Assembly (NCBI RefSeq): GCF_029227915.1
Contig: NC_079884.1
Location: 4,528,001-4,592,000 of the forward strand
DNA: 64,000 nucleotides
Origin: Hydractinia symbiolongicarpus
Taxonomy: Eukaryota; Cnidaria; Hydrozoa; Anthoathecata; Hydractiniidae
Reading direction: 5' to 3'
Positions 8,301 through 21,689 of the stretch are shown piece after piece; position 1 is the first letter of the stretch; each line of letters opens with the position of its first letter. The notes below the pieces were generated by a model. It was not told where the DNA came from. It saw only the letters and a list, made by a program, of their open reading frames with translations, and ran no database searches. The position numbers and the translations under genes were made by a program.

Positions 8301-11180
8301 GAAAACTACAAGTCTCATGCGTTTTAGTGGTGAAAAAATAATTTAAAAATTCGTTCAGGAAATGAGTTTACTCACTGGGTACTTTCCTTGTATACTTTTA
8401 ATTATACGGGCCGAGTCCGGGATTTACGGGAAATCGCGGGTTTTCGTTTGCCCGCGATTAAACTTCTTTTATTCAGCGTCTCATTAAAAATGAAAACATT
8501 TTTAAAAACTACAAGTCTCGTGGGCTTTAGTGGTGAAATAATAATTTAAAAAATCGTTTGGGAAATGAGTTTACTCCCTGGGTACTTTCTTTGTATACTT
8601 TTGACTATACGGGCCGAGTCCAGGATTTACGGGAAATCGCAGGTTTTCGTTTGCCGGCGATTAAACTTCTTTTATTCAGCGTCTCATCAAAAATGAAAAC
8701 ATTTTTAAAAACTACAGGTCTCATGCGTTTTAGTGGTGAAATAATAATTTAAAAAATCGTTCGGGAAATAAGTTTACTCCCTGGGTACTTTCTTTGTATA
8801 CTTTTGACTATACGGGCCAAGCCCGGGATTTACGGGAAATCGCGGGTTTTCGTTTGCCGGCGATTAAACTTCTTTTATTCAGCGTCTCATCAAAAATGAA
8901 AACATTTTTAAAAACTACAAGTCTTATGCGTTTTAGTGGTGAAAAAATAATTTAAAAAATCGTTCTGGAAATGAGTTTACTCCCTGGGTACTTTCTTTGT
9001 ATACTTTTGAGTATACGGGCCGAGTCCGGGATTTACGGGAAATCGCAGGTTTTCGTTTGCCGGTGATTAAACTGCTTTTATTCAGCGTCTCATCAAAAAT
9101 GAAAACATTCTTGAAAACTACAAGTCTCATGAGTTTTAGTGGTGAAATAATAATTTAAAAAATCGTCTGGGAAATGAGTTTACTCCCTGGGTACTTTCTT
9201 TGTATACTTTTGACTATACGGCCGAGTCCAGGATTTACGGGAAATCGCAGGTTTTCGTTTGCCGGCGATTAAACTTCTTTTATTCACCTTCTCATCAAAA
9301 ATGAAAACATTTTTAAAAACTACAAGTCTCATGCGTTTTAGTGCTGAAAAAATAATTTGAAAAAATCGTTCGGGAAATGAGTTTACTTCCTGGGTACTTT
9401 CTTTGTATACTTTTGACTATGCAGGCCGAGTCCGGGGTTTACGGGAAGTGGCGGGTTTTCGTTTGCCGGCGATTAAACTTCTTTTATTCAGCGTCTCATC
9501 AAAAATGAAAACATTTTTAAAAACTACAAGTCTTATGCGTCTTAGTGGTGAAAAAGTAATTTAAAAAATCGTTCTGGAAATGAGTTTACTCACAGGGTAC
9601 TTTCTTTGTATACATTCGACTATACGTGCCAAGCCCGGGATTTACGGGAAATTGCGGGTTTTCGTTTGCCGGCGATTAAACTGCTTTTATTCAGCGTCTC
9701 ATCAAAAATGAAAACATTCTTGAAAACTACAAGTCTCATGCGTTTCAGTGGTGAAATAATAATTTAAAAAATCGTTTGGGAAATGAGTTTACTTCCTGGG
9801 TACTTTCTTTGTATACTTTTGAATATACGGGCCAAGCCCGGGATTTACGGGAAATCGCGGGTTTTCGTTTGCCGACGATTAAACTTCTTTCATTAAGCGT
9901 CTCATCAAAAATGAAAACATTTTTGAAAACTACAAGTCTCATGCGTTTTAGTGGTAAAAAAAAAATTTAAAAAATCGTTCGGGAAATGAGTTTCCTCCCT
10001 GGGTACTTTCTTTGTATACATTCGACTATACGGGCCAAGCCCCGGATTTACGGGAAAACGCGGGTTTTCGTTTGCCGGCGATTAAACCACTTTTATTCAG
10101 CGTCTCATCAAAAATGAAAACATTCTTGAAAACTACAAGTCTCACGAGTTTTAGTGGTGAAATAATAATTTAAAAAATCGTTTGGGAAATGAGTTTACTC
10201 CCTGGGTACTTTCTTTGTATACTTTTGACTATACGGGCCGAGTCCAGGATTTACGGGAAATCGCAGGTTTTCGTTTGCCGGCGATTAAACTTCTTTTATT
10301 CAGCGTCTCATCAAAAATGAAAACATTTTTAAAAACTACAAGTCTCATGCGTTTTAGTGGTGAAAAAGTAATTTAAAAAATCGTTCGGGAAATGAGTTTA
10401 CTCCCTGGGTACTTTCTTTGTATACTTTTGACTATACGGGCCGAGTCCAGGATTTACGGGAAATCGCAGGTTTTCGTTTGCCGGCGATTAAACTTCTTTT
10501 ATTCACCGTCTCATCAAAAATGAAAACATTTTTAAAAACTACAAGTCTCATGCGTTTTAGTGCTGAAAAAATAATTTAAAAAATCGTTCGGGAAATGAGT
10601 TTACTTCCTGGTTACTTTCTTTGTATACTTTTGACTATGCCGGCCGAGTCCGGGGTTTACGGGAAATGGCGGGTTTTCGTTTGCCGGCGATTAAACTTCT
10701 TTTATTCAGCGTCTCATCAAAAATGAAAACATTTTTAAAAACTACAAGTCTTATGCGTCTTAGTGGTGAAAAAGTAGTTTAAAAAATCGTTCTGGAAATG
10801 AGTTTACTCACAGGGTACTTTCTTTGTATACATTCGACTATACGTGCCAAGCCCGGGATTTACGGGAAATCGCGGGTTTTCGTTTGCCGGCGATTAAACT
10901 GCTTTTATTCAGCGTCTCATCAAAAATGAAAACATTCTTGAAAACTACAAGTCTCATGCGTTTTAGTGGTGAAATAATAATTTAAAAAATCGTTTGGGAA
11001 ATGAGTTTACTTCCTGGGTACTTTCTTTGTATACTTTTGAATATACGGGCCAAGCCGGGATTTACGGGAAATCGCGGGTTTTCGTTTGCCGACGATTAAA
11101 CTTCTTTCATTAAGCGTCTCATCAAAAATGAAAACATTTTTGAAAACTACAAGTCTCATGCGTTTTAGTGGTGAAAAAAA
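8301..11180 (+). repeat. 14-monomer HOR, copy 2
   Basis: A near-identical tandem copy of 5460-8300; I saw almost no differences in the stretches compared. Near 11180 it stops matching: instead of restarting with AAATTCGTTCAGG, the array switches to AAATCGTTCGGGAAATGAG with TTTCCTCC, the sequence found six monomers earlier. The switch is in register, as expected from unequal exchange. Confidence 0.9.
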
Positions 11181-14100
11181 AATTTAAAAAATCGTTCGGG
11201 AAATGAGTTTCCTCCCTGGGTACTTTCTTTGTATACATTCGACTATACGGGCCAAGTCCCGGATTTACGGGAAAACGCGGGTTTTCGTTTGCCGGCGATT
11301 AAACCACTTTTATTCAGCGTCTCATCAAAAATGAAAACATTCTTGAAAACTACAAGTCTCACGAGTTTTAGTGGTGAAATAATAATTTAAAAAATCGTTT
11401 GGGAAATGAGTTTACTCCCTGGGTACTTTCTTTGTATACTTTTGACTATACGGGCCGAGTCCAGGATTTACGGGAAATCGCAGGTTTTCGTTTGCCGGCG
11501 ATTAAACTTCTTTTATTCAGCGTCTCATCAAAAATGAAAACATTTTTAAAAACTACAAGTCTCATGCGTTTTAGTGGTGAAAAAGTAATTTAAAAAATCG
11601 TTCGGGAAATGAGTTTACTCCCTGGGTACTTTCTTATTATACTTTTGACTATACGGGCCAAGCCGGGATTTACGGGAAATCGCGGGTTTTCGTTTTCCGG
11701 CGATTAAACCTCTTTCATTAAGCGTCTCATCAAAAATGAAAACATTTTTGAAAACTACAAGTCTCATGCGTTTTAGTGGTAAAAAAATAATTTAAAAAAT
11801 CGTTCGGGAAATGAGTTTACTCCTTGGGTACTTTCTTTGTATACTTTTGACTATACGGGCCGAGTCCGGGATTTACGGGAAATCGCGGATTTTCGTTCGC
11901 CGGCGATTAAACTTCTTTTATTCAGCGTCCCATCAAATATGAAAATATTTTTGAAAACTACAAGTCTCATGCGTTTAGTGGTAAAAAAATAATATAAAAA
12001 ATCGTTCGGGAAATGAGTTTACTCCCTGGGTTCTTTCTTTGTATACTTTTGACTATACGGGTCAAGCCCGGGATATACGGGAAATCGCGGGTTTTCGTTT
12101 GCCGGCGATTAAACTGCTTTTATTCAGCGTCTCATCAAAAATGAAAACATTTTTGAAAACTACAAGTCTCATGCGTTTTAGTGGTGAAAAAGTAATTTAA
12201 AAAATCGTTCGGGAAATGAGTTTACTCCCTGGGTACTTTCTTTGTATACTTTTGACTATACGGGCCAAGCCCGGGATTTACGGGAAATCGCGGGTTTTCG
12301 TTTGCCCGCGATTAAACTTCTTTTATTCAGCGTCTCATTAAAAATGAAAACATTTTTAAAAACTACAAGTCTCGTGGGCTTTAGTGGTGAAATAATAATT
12401 TAAAAAATCGTTTGGGAAATGAGTTTACTCCCTGGGTACTTTTTTTGTATACTTTTGACTATACGGGCCGAGTCCAGGATTTACGGGAAATCGCAGGTTT
12501 TCGTTTGCCGGCGATTAAACTTCTTTTACTCAGCGTCTCATCAAAAATGAAAACATTTTTAAATACTACAGGTCTCATGCGTTTTAGTGGTAAAATAATA
12601 ATTTAAAAAATCGTTCGGGAAATGAGTTTACTCCCTGGGTACTTTCTTTGTATACTTTTGACTATACGGGCCAAGCCCGGGATTTACGGGAAATCGCGGG
12701 TTTTCGTTTGCCGGCGATTAAACTTCTTTTATTCAGCGTCTCATCAAAAATGAAAATATTCTTGAAAACTACAAGTCTCATGAGTTTTAGTGGTGAAATA
12801 ATAATTTAAAAAATCGTTCGGGAAATGAGTTTAGTCCCTGGGTACTTTCTTTGTATACTTTTGACTATACGGGCCGAGTCCAGGATTTACGGGAAATCGC
12901 AGGTTTTCGTTTGCCGGCGATTAAACTTCTTTTATTCACCGTCTCATCAAAAATGAAAACATTTTTAAAAACTACAAGTCTCATGCGTTTTAGTGCTGAA
13001 AAAATAATTTAAAAAATCTTTCGGGAAATGAGTTTACTTCCTGGGTACTTTCTTTGTATACTTTTGACTATGCGGGCCGAGTCCGGGGTTTACGGGAAAT
13101 GGCGGGTTTTCGTTTGCCGGCGATTAAACTTCTTTTATTCAGCGTCTCATCAAAAATGAAAACATTTTTAAAAACTACAAGTCTTATGCGTCTTAGTGGT
13201 GAAAAAGTAATTTAAAAAATCGTTCTGGAAATGAGTTTACTCACAGGGTACTTTCTTTGTATACATTCGACTATACGTGCCAAGCCCGGGATTTACGGGA
13301 AATCGCGGGTTTTCGTTTGCCGGCGATTAAACTGCTTTTATTCAGCGTCTCATCAAAAATGAAAACATTCTTGAAAACTACAAGTCTCATGCGTTTTAGT
13401 GGTGAAATAATAATTTAAAAAATCGTTTGGGAAATGAGTTTACTTCCTGGGTACTTTCTTTGTATACTTTTGAATATACGGGCCAAGCCGGGATTTACGG
13501 GAAATCGCGGGTTTTCGTTTGCCGACGATTAAACTTCTTTTATTCAGCGTCCCATCAAATATGAAAATATTTTTGAAAACTACAAGTCTCATGCGTTTAG
13601 TGGTAAAAAAATAATATAAAAAATCGTTCGGGAAATGAGTTTACTCCCTGGGTTCTTTCTTTGTATACTTTTGACTATACGGGTCAAGCCCGGGATATAC
13701 GGGAAATCGCGGGTTTTCGTTTGCCGGCGATTAAACTGCTTTTATTCAGCGTCTCATCAAAAATGAAAACATTTTTGAAAACTACAAGTCTCATGCGTTT
13801 TAGTGGTGAAAAAGTAATTTAAAAAATCGTTCGGGAAATGAGTTTACTCCCTGGGTACTTTCTTTGTATACTTTTGACTATACGGGCCAAGCCCGGGATT
13901 TACGGGAAATCGCGGGTTTTCGTTTGCCCGCGATTAAACTTCTTTTATTCAGCGTCTCATTAAAAATGAAAACATTTTTAAAAACTACAAGTCTCGTGGG
14001 CTTTAGTGGTGAAATAATAATTTAAAAAATCGTTTGGGAAATGAGTTTACTCCCTGGGTACTTTTTTTGTATACTTTTGACTATACGGGCCGAGTCCAGG

Positions 14101-17008
14101 ATTTACGGGAAATCGCAGGTTTTCGTTTGCCGGCGATTAAACTTCTTTTATTCAGCGTCTCATCAAAAATGAAAACATTTTTAAATACTACAGGTCTCAT
14201 GCGTTTTAGTGGTAAAATAATAATTTAAAAAATCGTTCGGGAAATGAGTTTACTCCCTGGGTACTTTCTTTGTATACTTTTGACTATACGGGCCAAGCCC
14301 GGGATTTACGGGAAATCGCGGGTTTTCGTTTGCCGGCGATTAAACTTCTTTTATTCAGCGTCTCATCAAAAATGAAAATATTCTTGAAAACTACAAGTCT
14401 CATGAGTTTTAGTGGTGAAATAATAATTTAAAAAATCGTTCGGGAAATGAGTTTAGTCCCTGGGTACTTTCTTTGTATACTTTTGACTATACGGGCCGAG
14501 TCCAGGATTTACGGGAAATCGCAGGTTTTCGTTTGCCGGCGATTAAACTTCTTTTATTCACCGTCTCATCAAAAATGAAAACATTTTTAAAAACTACAAG
14601 TCTCATGCGTTTTAGTGCTGAAAAAATAATTTAAAAAATCGTTCGGGAAATGAGTTTACTTCCTGGGTACTTTCTTTGTATACTTTTGACTATGCGGGCC
14701 GAGTCCGGGGTTTACGGGAAATGGCGGGTTTTCGTTTGCCGGCGATTAAACTTCTTTTATTCAGCGTCTCATCAAAAATGAAAACATTTTTAAAAACTAC
14801 AAGTCTTATGCGTCTTAGTGGTGAAAAAGTAATTTAAAAAATCGTTCTGGAAATGAGTTTACTCACAGGGTACTTTCTTTGTATACATTCGACTATACGT
14901 GCCAAGCCCGGGATTTACGGGAAATCGCGGGTTTTCGTTTGCCGGCGATTAAACTGCTTTTATTCAGCGTCTCATCAAAAATGAAAACATTCTTGAAAAC
15001 TACAAGTCTCATGCGTTTTAGTGGTGAAATAATAATTTAAAAAATCGTTTGGGAAATGAGTTTACTTCCTGGGTACTTTCTTTGTATACTTTTGAATATA
15101 CGGGCCAAGCCGGGATTTACGGGAAATCGCGGGTTTTCGTTTGCCGACGATTAAACTTCTTTCATTAAGCGTCTCATCAAAAATGAAAACATTTTTGAAA
15201 ACTACAAGTCTCATGCGTTTTAGTGGTGAAAAAAAAATTTAAAAAATCGTTCGGGAAATGAGTTTCCTCCCTGGGTACTTTCTTTGTATACATTCGACTA
15301 TACGGGCCAAGCCCCGGATTTACGGGAAAACGCGGGTTTTCGTTAGCCGGCGATTAAACCACTTTTATTCAGCGTCTCATCAAAAATGAAAACATTCTTG
15401 AAAACTACAAGTCTCATGCGTTTTAGTGGTGGAAAAAAAATTTAAAAAATCGTTCGGGAAATGAGTTTCCTCCCTGGGTACTTTCTTTGTATACATTTGA
15501 CTATACGGGCCAAGTCCCGGATTTACGGGAAAACGCGGGTTTTCGTTTGCCGGCGATTAAACCACTTTTATTCAGCGTCTCATCAAAAATGAAAACATTC
15601 TTGAAAACTACAAGTCTCACGAGTTTTAGTGGTGAAATAATAATTTAAAAAATCGTTTGGGAAATGAGTTTACTCCCTGGGTACTTTCTTTGTATACTTT
15701 TGACTATACGGGCCGAGTCCAGGATTTACGGGAAATCGCAGGTTTTCGTTTGCCGGCGATTAAACTTCTTTTATTCAGCGTCTCATCAAAAATGAAAACA
15801 TTTTTAAAAACTACAAGTCTCATGCGTTTTAGTGGTGAAAAAGTAATTTAAAAAATCGTTCGGGAAATGAGTTTACTCCCTGGGTACTTTCTTATTATAC
15901 TTTTGACTATACGGGCCAAGCCGGGATTTACGGGAAATCGCGGGTTTTCGTTTTCCGGCGATTAAACCTCTTTCATTAAGCGTCTCATCAAAAATGAAAA
16001 CATTTTTGAAAACTACAAGTCTCATGCGTTTTAGTGGTGAAAAAATAATTTAAAAAATCGTTCGGGAAATGAGTTTACTCCTTGGGTACTTTCTTTGTAT
16101 ACTTTTGACTATACGGGCCGAGTCCGGGATTTACGGGAAATCGCGGATTTTCGTTTGCCGGCGATTAAACTTCTTTTATTCAGCTTCCCATCAAATATGA
16201 AAATATTTTTGAAAACTACAAGTCTCATGCGTTTAGTGGTAAAAAAATAATATAAAAAATTGTTCGGGAAATGAGTTTACTCCCTGGGTTCTTTCTTTGT
16301 ATACTTTTGACTATACGGGTCAAGCCCGGGATATACGGGAAATCGCGGGTTTTCGTTTGCCGGCGATTAAACTGCTTTTATTCAGCGTCTCATCAAAAAT
16401 GAAAACATTTTTGAAAACTACAAGTCTCATGCGTTTTAGTGGTGAAAAAGTAATTTAAAAAATCGTTCGGGAAATGAGTTTACTCCCTGGGTACTTTCTT
16501 TGTATACTTTTGACTATACGGGCCAAGCCCGGGATTTACGGGAAATCGCGGGTTTTCGTTTGCCCGCGATTAAACTTCTTTTATTCAGCGTCTCATTAAA
16601 AATGAAAACATTTTTAAAAACTACAAGTCTCGTGGGCTTTAGTGGTGAAATAATAATTTAAAAAATCGTTTGGGAAATGAGTTTACTCCCTGGGTACTTT
16701 TTTTGTATACTTTTGACTATACGGGCCGAGTCCAGGATTTACGGGAAATCGCAGGTTTTCGTCTGCCGGCGATTAAACTTCTTTTATTCAGCGTCTCATC
16801 AAAAATGAAAACATTTTTAAATACTACAGGTCTCATGCGTTTTAGTGGTAAAATAATAATTTAAAAAATCGTTCGGGAAATGAGTTTACTCCCTGGGTAC
16901 TTTCTTTGTATACTTTTGACTATACGGGCCAAGCCCGGGATTTACGGGAAATCGCGGGTTTTCGTTTGCCGGCGATTAAACTTCTTTTATTCAGCGTCTC
17001 ATCAAAAA
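11160..17008 (+). repeat. 21-monomer spaced duplication (4,258 bp offset)
   Basis: About 11160-12750 recurs at 15418-17008. Shared marks are TTTCCTCCC, CAAGTCCCGG, TCTCACGAG, TTTCTTATTATAC, GGGTTCTTTCTTTG, GGGTCAAGCCCGGGATATAC, AGTCTCGTGGGC and TTTAAATACTACAGG. Copy 2 carries a few private substitutions, such as TACATTTGACT and AAATTGTTCGGG. The material between is the 8-monomer duplication. Confidence 0.85.
11905..15160 (+). repeat. 8-monomer tandem duplication (1,622 bp)
   Basis: Copy 1 is about 11905-13526 and copy 2 about 13527-15160. Shared marks are CGTCCCATCAAATATG, GGGTTCTTTC, GGGTCAAGCCC, TCTCGTGGGC, TTTAAATACTACAGG, GAGTTTAGTCCC and the type G centre. The join near 13527 fuses GCCGACGATT, normally followed by AAACTTCTTTCATT, to a type D right half, so one chimeric monomer marks the breakpoint. 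Confidence 0.88.
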
Positions 17009-20000
17009 TGAAAACATTTTTAAAAACTACAAGTCTTATGCGTTTTAGTGGTGAAAAAATAATTTAAAAAATCGTTCTGGAAATGAGTTTAGTCCCTGGG
17101 TACTTTCTTTGTGTACTTTTGACTATACGGGCCGAGTCCGGGATTTACGGGAAATCGCAGGTTTTCGTTTGCCGGCGATTAAACTGCTTTTATTCAGCGT
17201 CTCATCAAAAATGAAAACATTCTTGAAAACTACAAGTCTCATGAGTTTTAGTGGTGAAATAATAATTTAAAAAATCGTTTGGGAAATGAGTTTACTCCCT
17301 GGGTACTTTCTTTGTATACTTTTAAATATACGGGCCGAGTCCAGGATTTACGGGAAATCGCAGGTTTTCGTTTGCCGGCGATTAAACTTCTTTTATTCAC
17401 CGTCTCATCAAAAATGAAAACATTTTTAAAAAATACAAGTCTCATACGTTTTAGTGCTGAAAAAATAATTTAAAAAATCGTTCGGGAAATGAGTTTACTC
17501 CCTGGGTACTTTCTTTGTATACTTTTGACTATGCGGTCCGAGTCCGGGGTTTACGGGAAATGGCGGGTTTTCGTTTGCCGGCGATTAAACTTCTTTTATT
17601 CAGCGTCTCATCAAAAATGAAAACATTTTTAAAAACTACAAGTCTTATGCGTCTTAGTGGTGAAAAAGTAATTTAAAAAATCGTTCTGGAAATGAGTTTA
17701 CTCACAGGGTACTTTCTTTGTATACATTCGACTATACGTGCCAAGCCCGGGATTTACGGGAAATCGCGGGTTTTCGTTTGCCGGCGATTAAACTGCTTTT
17801 ATTCAGCGTCTCATCAAAAATGAAAACATTCTTGAAAACTACAAGTCTCATGCGTTTTAGTGGTGAAATAATAATTTAAAAAATCGTTTGGGAAATGAGT
17901 TTACTTCCTGGGTACTTTCTTTGTATACTTTTGAATATACGGGCCAAGCCGGGATTTACGGGAAATCGCGGGTTTTCGTTTGCCGACGATTAAACTTCTT
18001 TTATTCAGCGTCTCATCAAAAATGAAAACATTTTTAAAAACTACAGGTCTTATGCGTTTTAGTGGTGAAAAAATAATTTAAAAAATCGTTCTGGAAATGA
18101 GTTTACTCACAGGGTACTTTCTTTGTATACATTCGACTATACGTGCCAAGACCGGGATTTACGGGAAATCGCGGTTTTCGTTTGCCGGCGATTAAACCAC
18201 TTTTATTCAGCGTCTCATCAAAAATGAAAACATTCTTGAAAACTACAAGTCTCACGAGTTTTAATGGTGAAATAATAATTTAAAAAATCGTTTGGGAAAT
18301 GAGTTTACTCCCTGGGTACTTTCTTTGTATACTTTTGACTATACGGGCCGAGTCCAGGATTTACGGGAAATCGCAGGTTTTCGTTTGCCGGCGATTAAAC
18401 CTCTTTCATTAAGCGTCTCATCAAAAATGAAAACATTTTTGAAAACTACAAGTCTCATGCGTTTTAGTGGTGAAAACATAATTTAAAAAATCGTTCGGGA
18501 AATGAGTTTACTCCCTGGGTACTTTCTTTGTATACTTTTGACTATACGGGCCGAGTCCGGGATTTACGGGAAATCGCGGATTTTCGTTTGCCGGCGATTA
18601 AACTTCTTTTATTCATCGTCCCATCAAATATGAAAATATTTTTGAAAACTACAAGTCTCATGCGTTTAGTGGTAAAAAAATAATATAAAAAATCGTTCGG
18701 GAAATGAGTTTACTCCCTGGGTACTTTCTTTGTATACTTTTGACTATACGGGCCAAGCCCGGGATTTACGGGAAATCGCGGGTTTTCGTTTGCCGGCGAT
18801 TAAACTGCTTTTATTCAGCGTCTCATCAAAAATGAAAACATTTTTGAAAACTACAAGTCTCATGCGTTTTAGTGGTGAAAAAGTAATTTAAAAAATCGTT
18901 CGGGAAATGAGTTTACTCCCTGGGTACTTTCTTTGTATACTTTTGACTATACGGGCCAAGCCCGGGATTTACGGGAAATCGCGGGTTTTCGTTTGCCAGC
19001 GATTAAACTGCTTTTATTCAGCGTCTTATCAAAAATGAAAACATTCTTGAAAACTACAAGTCTCATGCGTTTTAGTGGTGAAATAATAATTTAAAAAATC
19101 GTTTGGGAAATGAGTTTACTCCCTTGGTACTTTCTTTGTATACTTTTGACTATACGGGCCGAGTCCAGGATTTTCGGGAAATCGCAGGTTTTCGTTTGCC
19201 GGCGATTAAACTTCTTTTATTCAGCGTCTTATCAAAAATGAAAACATTTTTAAAAAATACAAGTCTCATGCGTTTTAGTGGTGAAAAAGTAATTTAAAAA
19301 ATCGTTCGGGAAATGAGTTTACTCCCTGGGTACTTTCTTTGTATACTTTTGAATATACCGGCCAAGCCGGTATTTACGGGAAATCGCGGGTTTTCGTTTG
19401 CCGGCGATTAAACTTCTTTTATTCAGCGTCTCATCAAAAATGAAAACATTTTTAAAAACTACAGGTCTGATGCGTTTTAGTGGTGAAAAAATAATTTAAA
19501 AAATCGTTTGGGAAATGAGTTTACTCCCTGGGTACTTTCTTTGTATACTTTTGACTATACGGGCCGAGTCCAGGATTTACGGGAAATCGCAGGTTTTCGT
19601 TTGCCGGCGATTAAACTTCTTTTATTCAGCGTCTCATCAAAAATGAAAACATTTTTAAAAACTACAGGTCTCATGCGTTTTAGTGGTGAAATAATAATTT
19701 AAAAAATCGTTCGGGAAATGAGTTTACTCCCTGGGTACTTTCTTTGTATACTTTTGACTATACGGGCCAAGCTCGGGATTTACGGGAAATCGCGGGTTTT
19801 CGTTTGCCGGCGATTAAACTTCTTTTATGCAGCGTCTCATCAAAAATGAAAACATTTTTAAAAACTACAAGTCTTATGCGTTTTAGTGGTGAAACAATAA
19901 TTTAAAAAATCGTTCTGGAAATGAGTTTACTCCCTGGGTACTTTCTTTGTATACTTTTGACTATATGGGCCGAGTCCGGGATTTACGGGAAATCGCAGGT

Positions 20001-20663
20001 TTTCGTTTGCCGTCGATTAAACTGCTTTTATTCAGCGTCTCATCAAAAATGAAAACATTCTTGAAAACTACAAGTCTCATGAGTTTTAGTGGTGAAATAA
20101 TAATTTAAAAAATCGTTTGGGAAATGAGTTTACTCCCTGGGTACTTTCTTTGTCTACTTTTGACTATACGGGCCGAGTCCAGGATTTACGGGAAATCGCA
20201 GGTTTTCGTTTGCCGGCGATTAAACTTCTTTTATTCACCGTCTCATCAAAAATGAAAACATTTTTAAAAACTACAAGTCTCATGCGTGTTAGTGCTGAAA
20301 AAATAATTTAAAAAATCGTTCGGAAAATGAGTTTACTCCCTGGGTACTTTCTTTGTATACTTTTGACTATGCGGGCCGAGTCCGGGGTTTACGGGAAATG
20401 GCGGGTTTTCGTTTGCCGGCGATTAAACTTCTTTTATTCAGCGTCTCATCAAAAATGAAAACATTTTTAAAAACTACAAGTCTTATGCGTCTTAGTGGTG
20501 AAAAAGTAATTTAAAAAATCGTTCTGGAAATGAGTTTACTCACAGGGTACTTTCTTTGTATACATTCGACTATACGTGCCAAGCCCGGGATTTACGGGAA
20601 ATCGCGGGTTTTCGTTTGCCGGCGATTAAACTGCTTTTATTCAGCGTCTCATCAAAAATGAAA
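16660..20663 (+). repeat. 14-monomer spaced duplication (2,838 bp offset)
   Basis: About 16660-17825 recurs at 19498-20663. Shared marks include TTTAGTGCTG, ATTCACCGTCTCATC, the type G centre and type B monomers. Copies stop matching where 17812 has ACATTCTTG and 20650 has ACATTTTTA. The interval 17826-19497 holds ordinary A, B, C and D-like monomers, including an A/C chimera at 18290-18492. Confidence 0.78.
18290..18492 (+). repeat. Chimeric A/C monomer
   Basis: The left half is type A (GTTTGGG, GAGTCCAGGATTT, CGCAGG). The right half is type C (AAACCTCTTTCATTAAGCG). The switch lies within GTTTGCCGGCGATT, sequence shared by most types. It is an example of exchange or gene conversion between subfamilies inside a monomer. 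Confidence 0.7.
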
Positions 20664-21689
20664 ACATTTTTAAAAACTACAGGTCTTATGCGTTTTAGTG
20701 GTGAAAAAATATTTTAAAAAATCGTTCGGGAAATGAGTTTACTCACAGGGTACTTTCTTTGTATACTTTTGACTATACGGGCCGAGTCCGGGATTTACGG
20801 GAAATCGCGGATTTTCGTTTGCCGGCGATTAAACTTCTTTTATTCAGCGTCCCATCAAATATGAAAATATTTTTGAAAACTACAAGTCTCATGCGTTTAG
20901 TGGTAAAAAAATAATATAAAAAATCGTTCGGGAAATGAGTTTACTCCCTGGGTACTTTCTTTGTATACTTTTGACTATACGGGCCAAGCCCGGGATATAC
21001 GGGAAATCGCGGGTTTTCGTTTGCCAGCGATTAAACTTCTTTTATTCAGCGTCTCATCAAAAATGAAAACATTTTTAAAAACTATAAGTCTTATGCGTTT
21101 TAGTGGTGAAAAAATAATTTAAAAAATCGTTCTGGAAATGAGTTTACTCCCTGGGTACTTTCTTTGTATACTTTTGACTATACGGGCCAAGCCCGGGATA
21201 TACGGGAAATCGCGGGTTTTCGTTTGCCAGCGATTAAACTGCTTTTATTCAGCGTCTCATTAAAAATGAAAACATTTTTGAAAACTACAAGTCTCATGCG
21301 TTTTAGTGGTGAAAAAGTAATTTAAAAAATCGTTCGGGAAATGAGTTTACTACCTGGGTACTTTCTTTGTATACTTTTAACTATACGGGCCAAGCCCGGG
21401 ATTTACGGGAAATCGCGGGTTTTCGTTTGCCGGCAATTAAACTTATTTTATTCAGCGTCTCATCAAAAATTAAAACATTCTTGAAAACTACAAGTCTCAT
21501 GCGTTTTAGTGGTGAAATAATAATTTAAAAAATCGTTTGGGAAATGAGTTTACTCCCTGGGTACTTTCTTTGTATACTTTTGACTATACGGGCCGAGTCC
21601 AGGATTTACGGGAAATCGCAGGTTTTCGTTTGCCGGCGATTAAACTTCTTTTATTCAGCGTCTCATCAAAAATGAAAACATTTTTAAAA
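20664..21689 (+). repeat. Mixed monomers incl. D and E-like units
   Basis: Five monomers follow the end of the 2,838 bp repeat. One type D copy is near 20848. Two copies of the GGGATATACGGG / GCCAGCGATT (E-like) type lie at about 20996 and 21199. A monomer with GGCAATTAAACTTATTTTATTC and AAAATTAAAAC lies near 21433; that variant returns near 22855. No gene visible. Confidence 0.7.
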
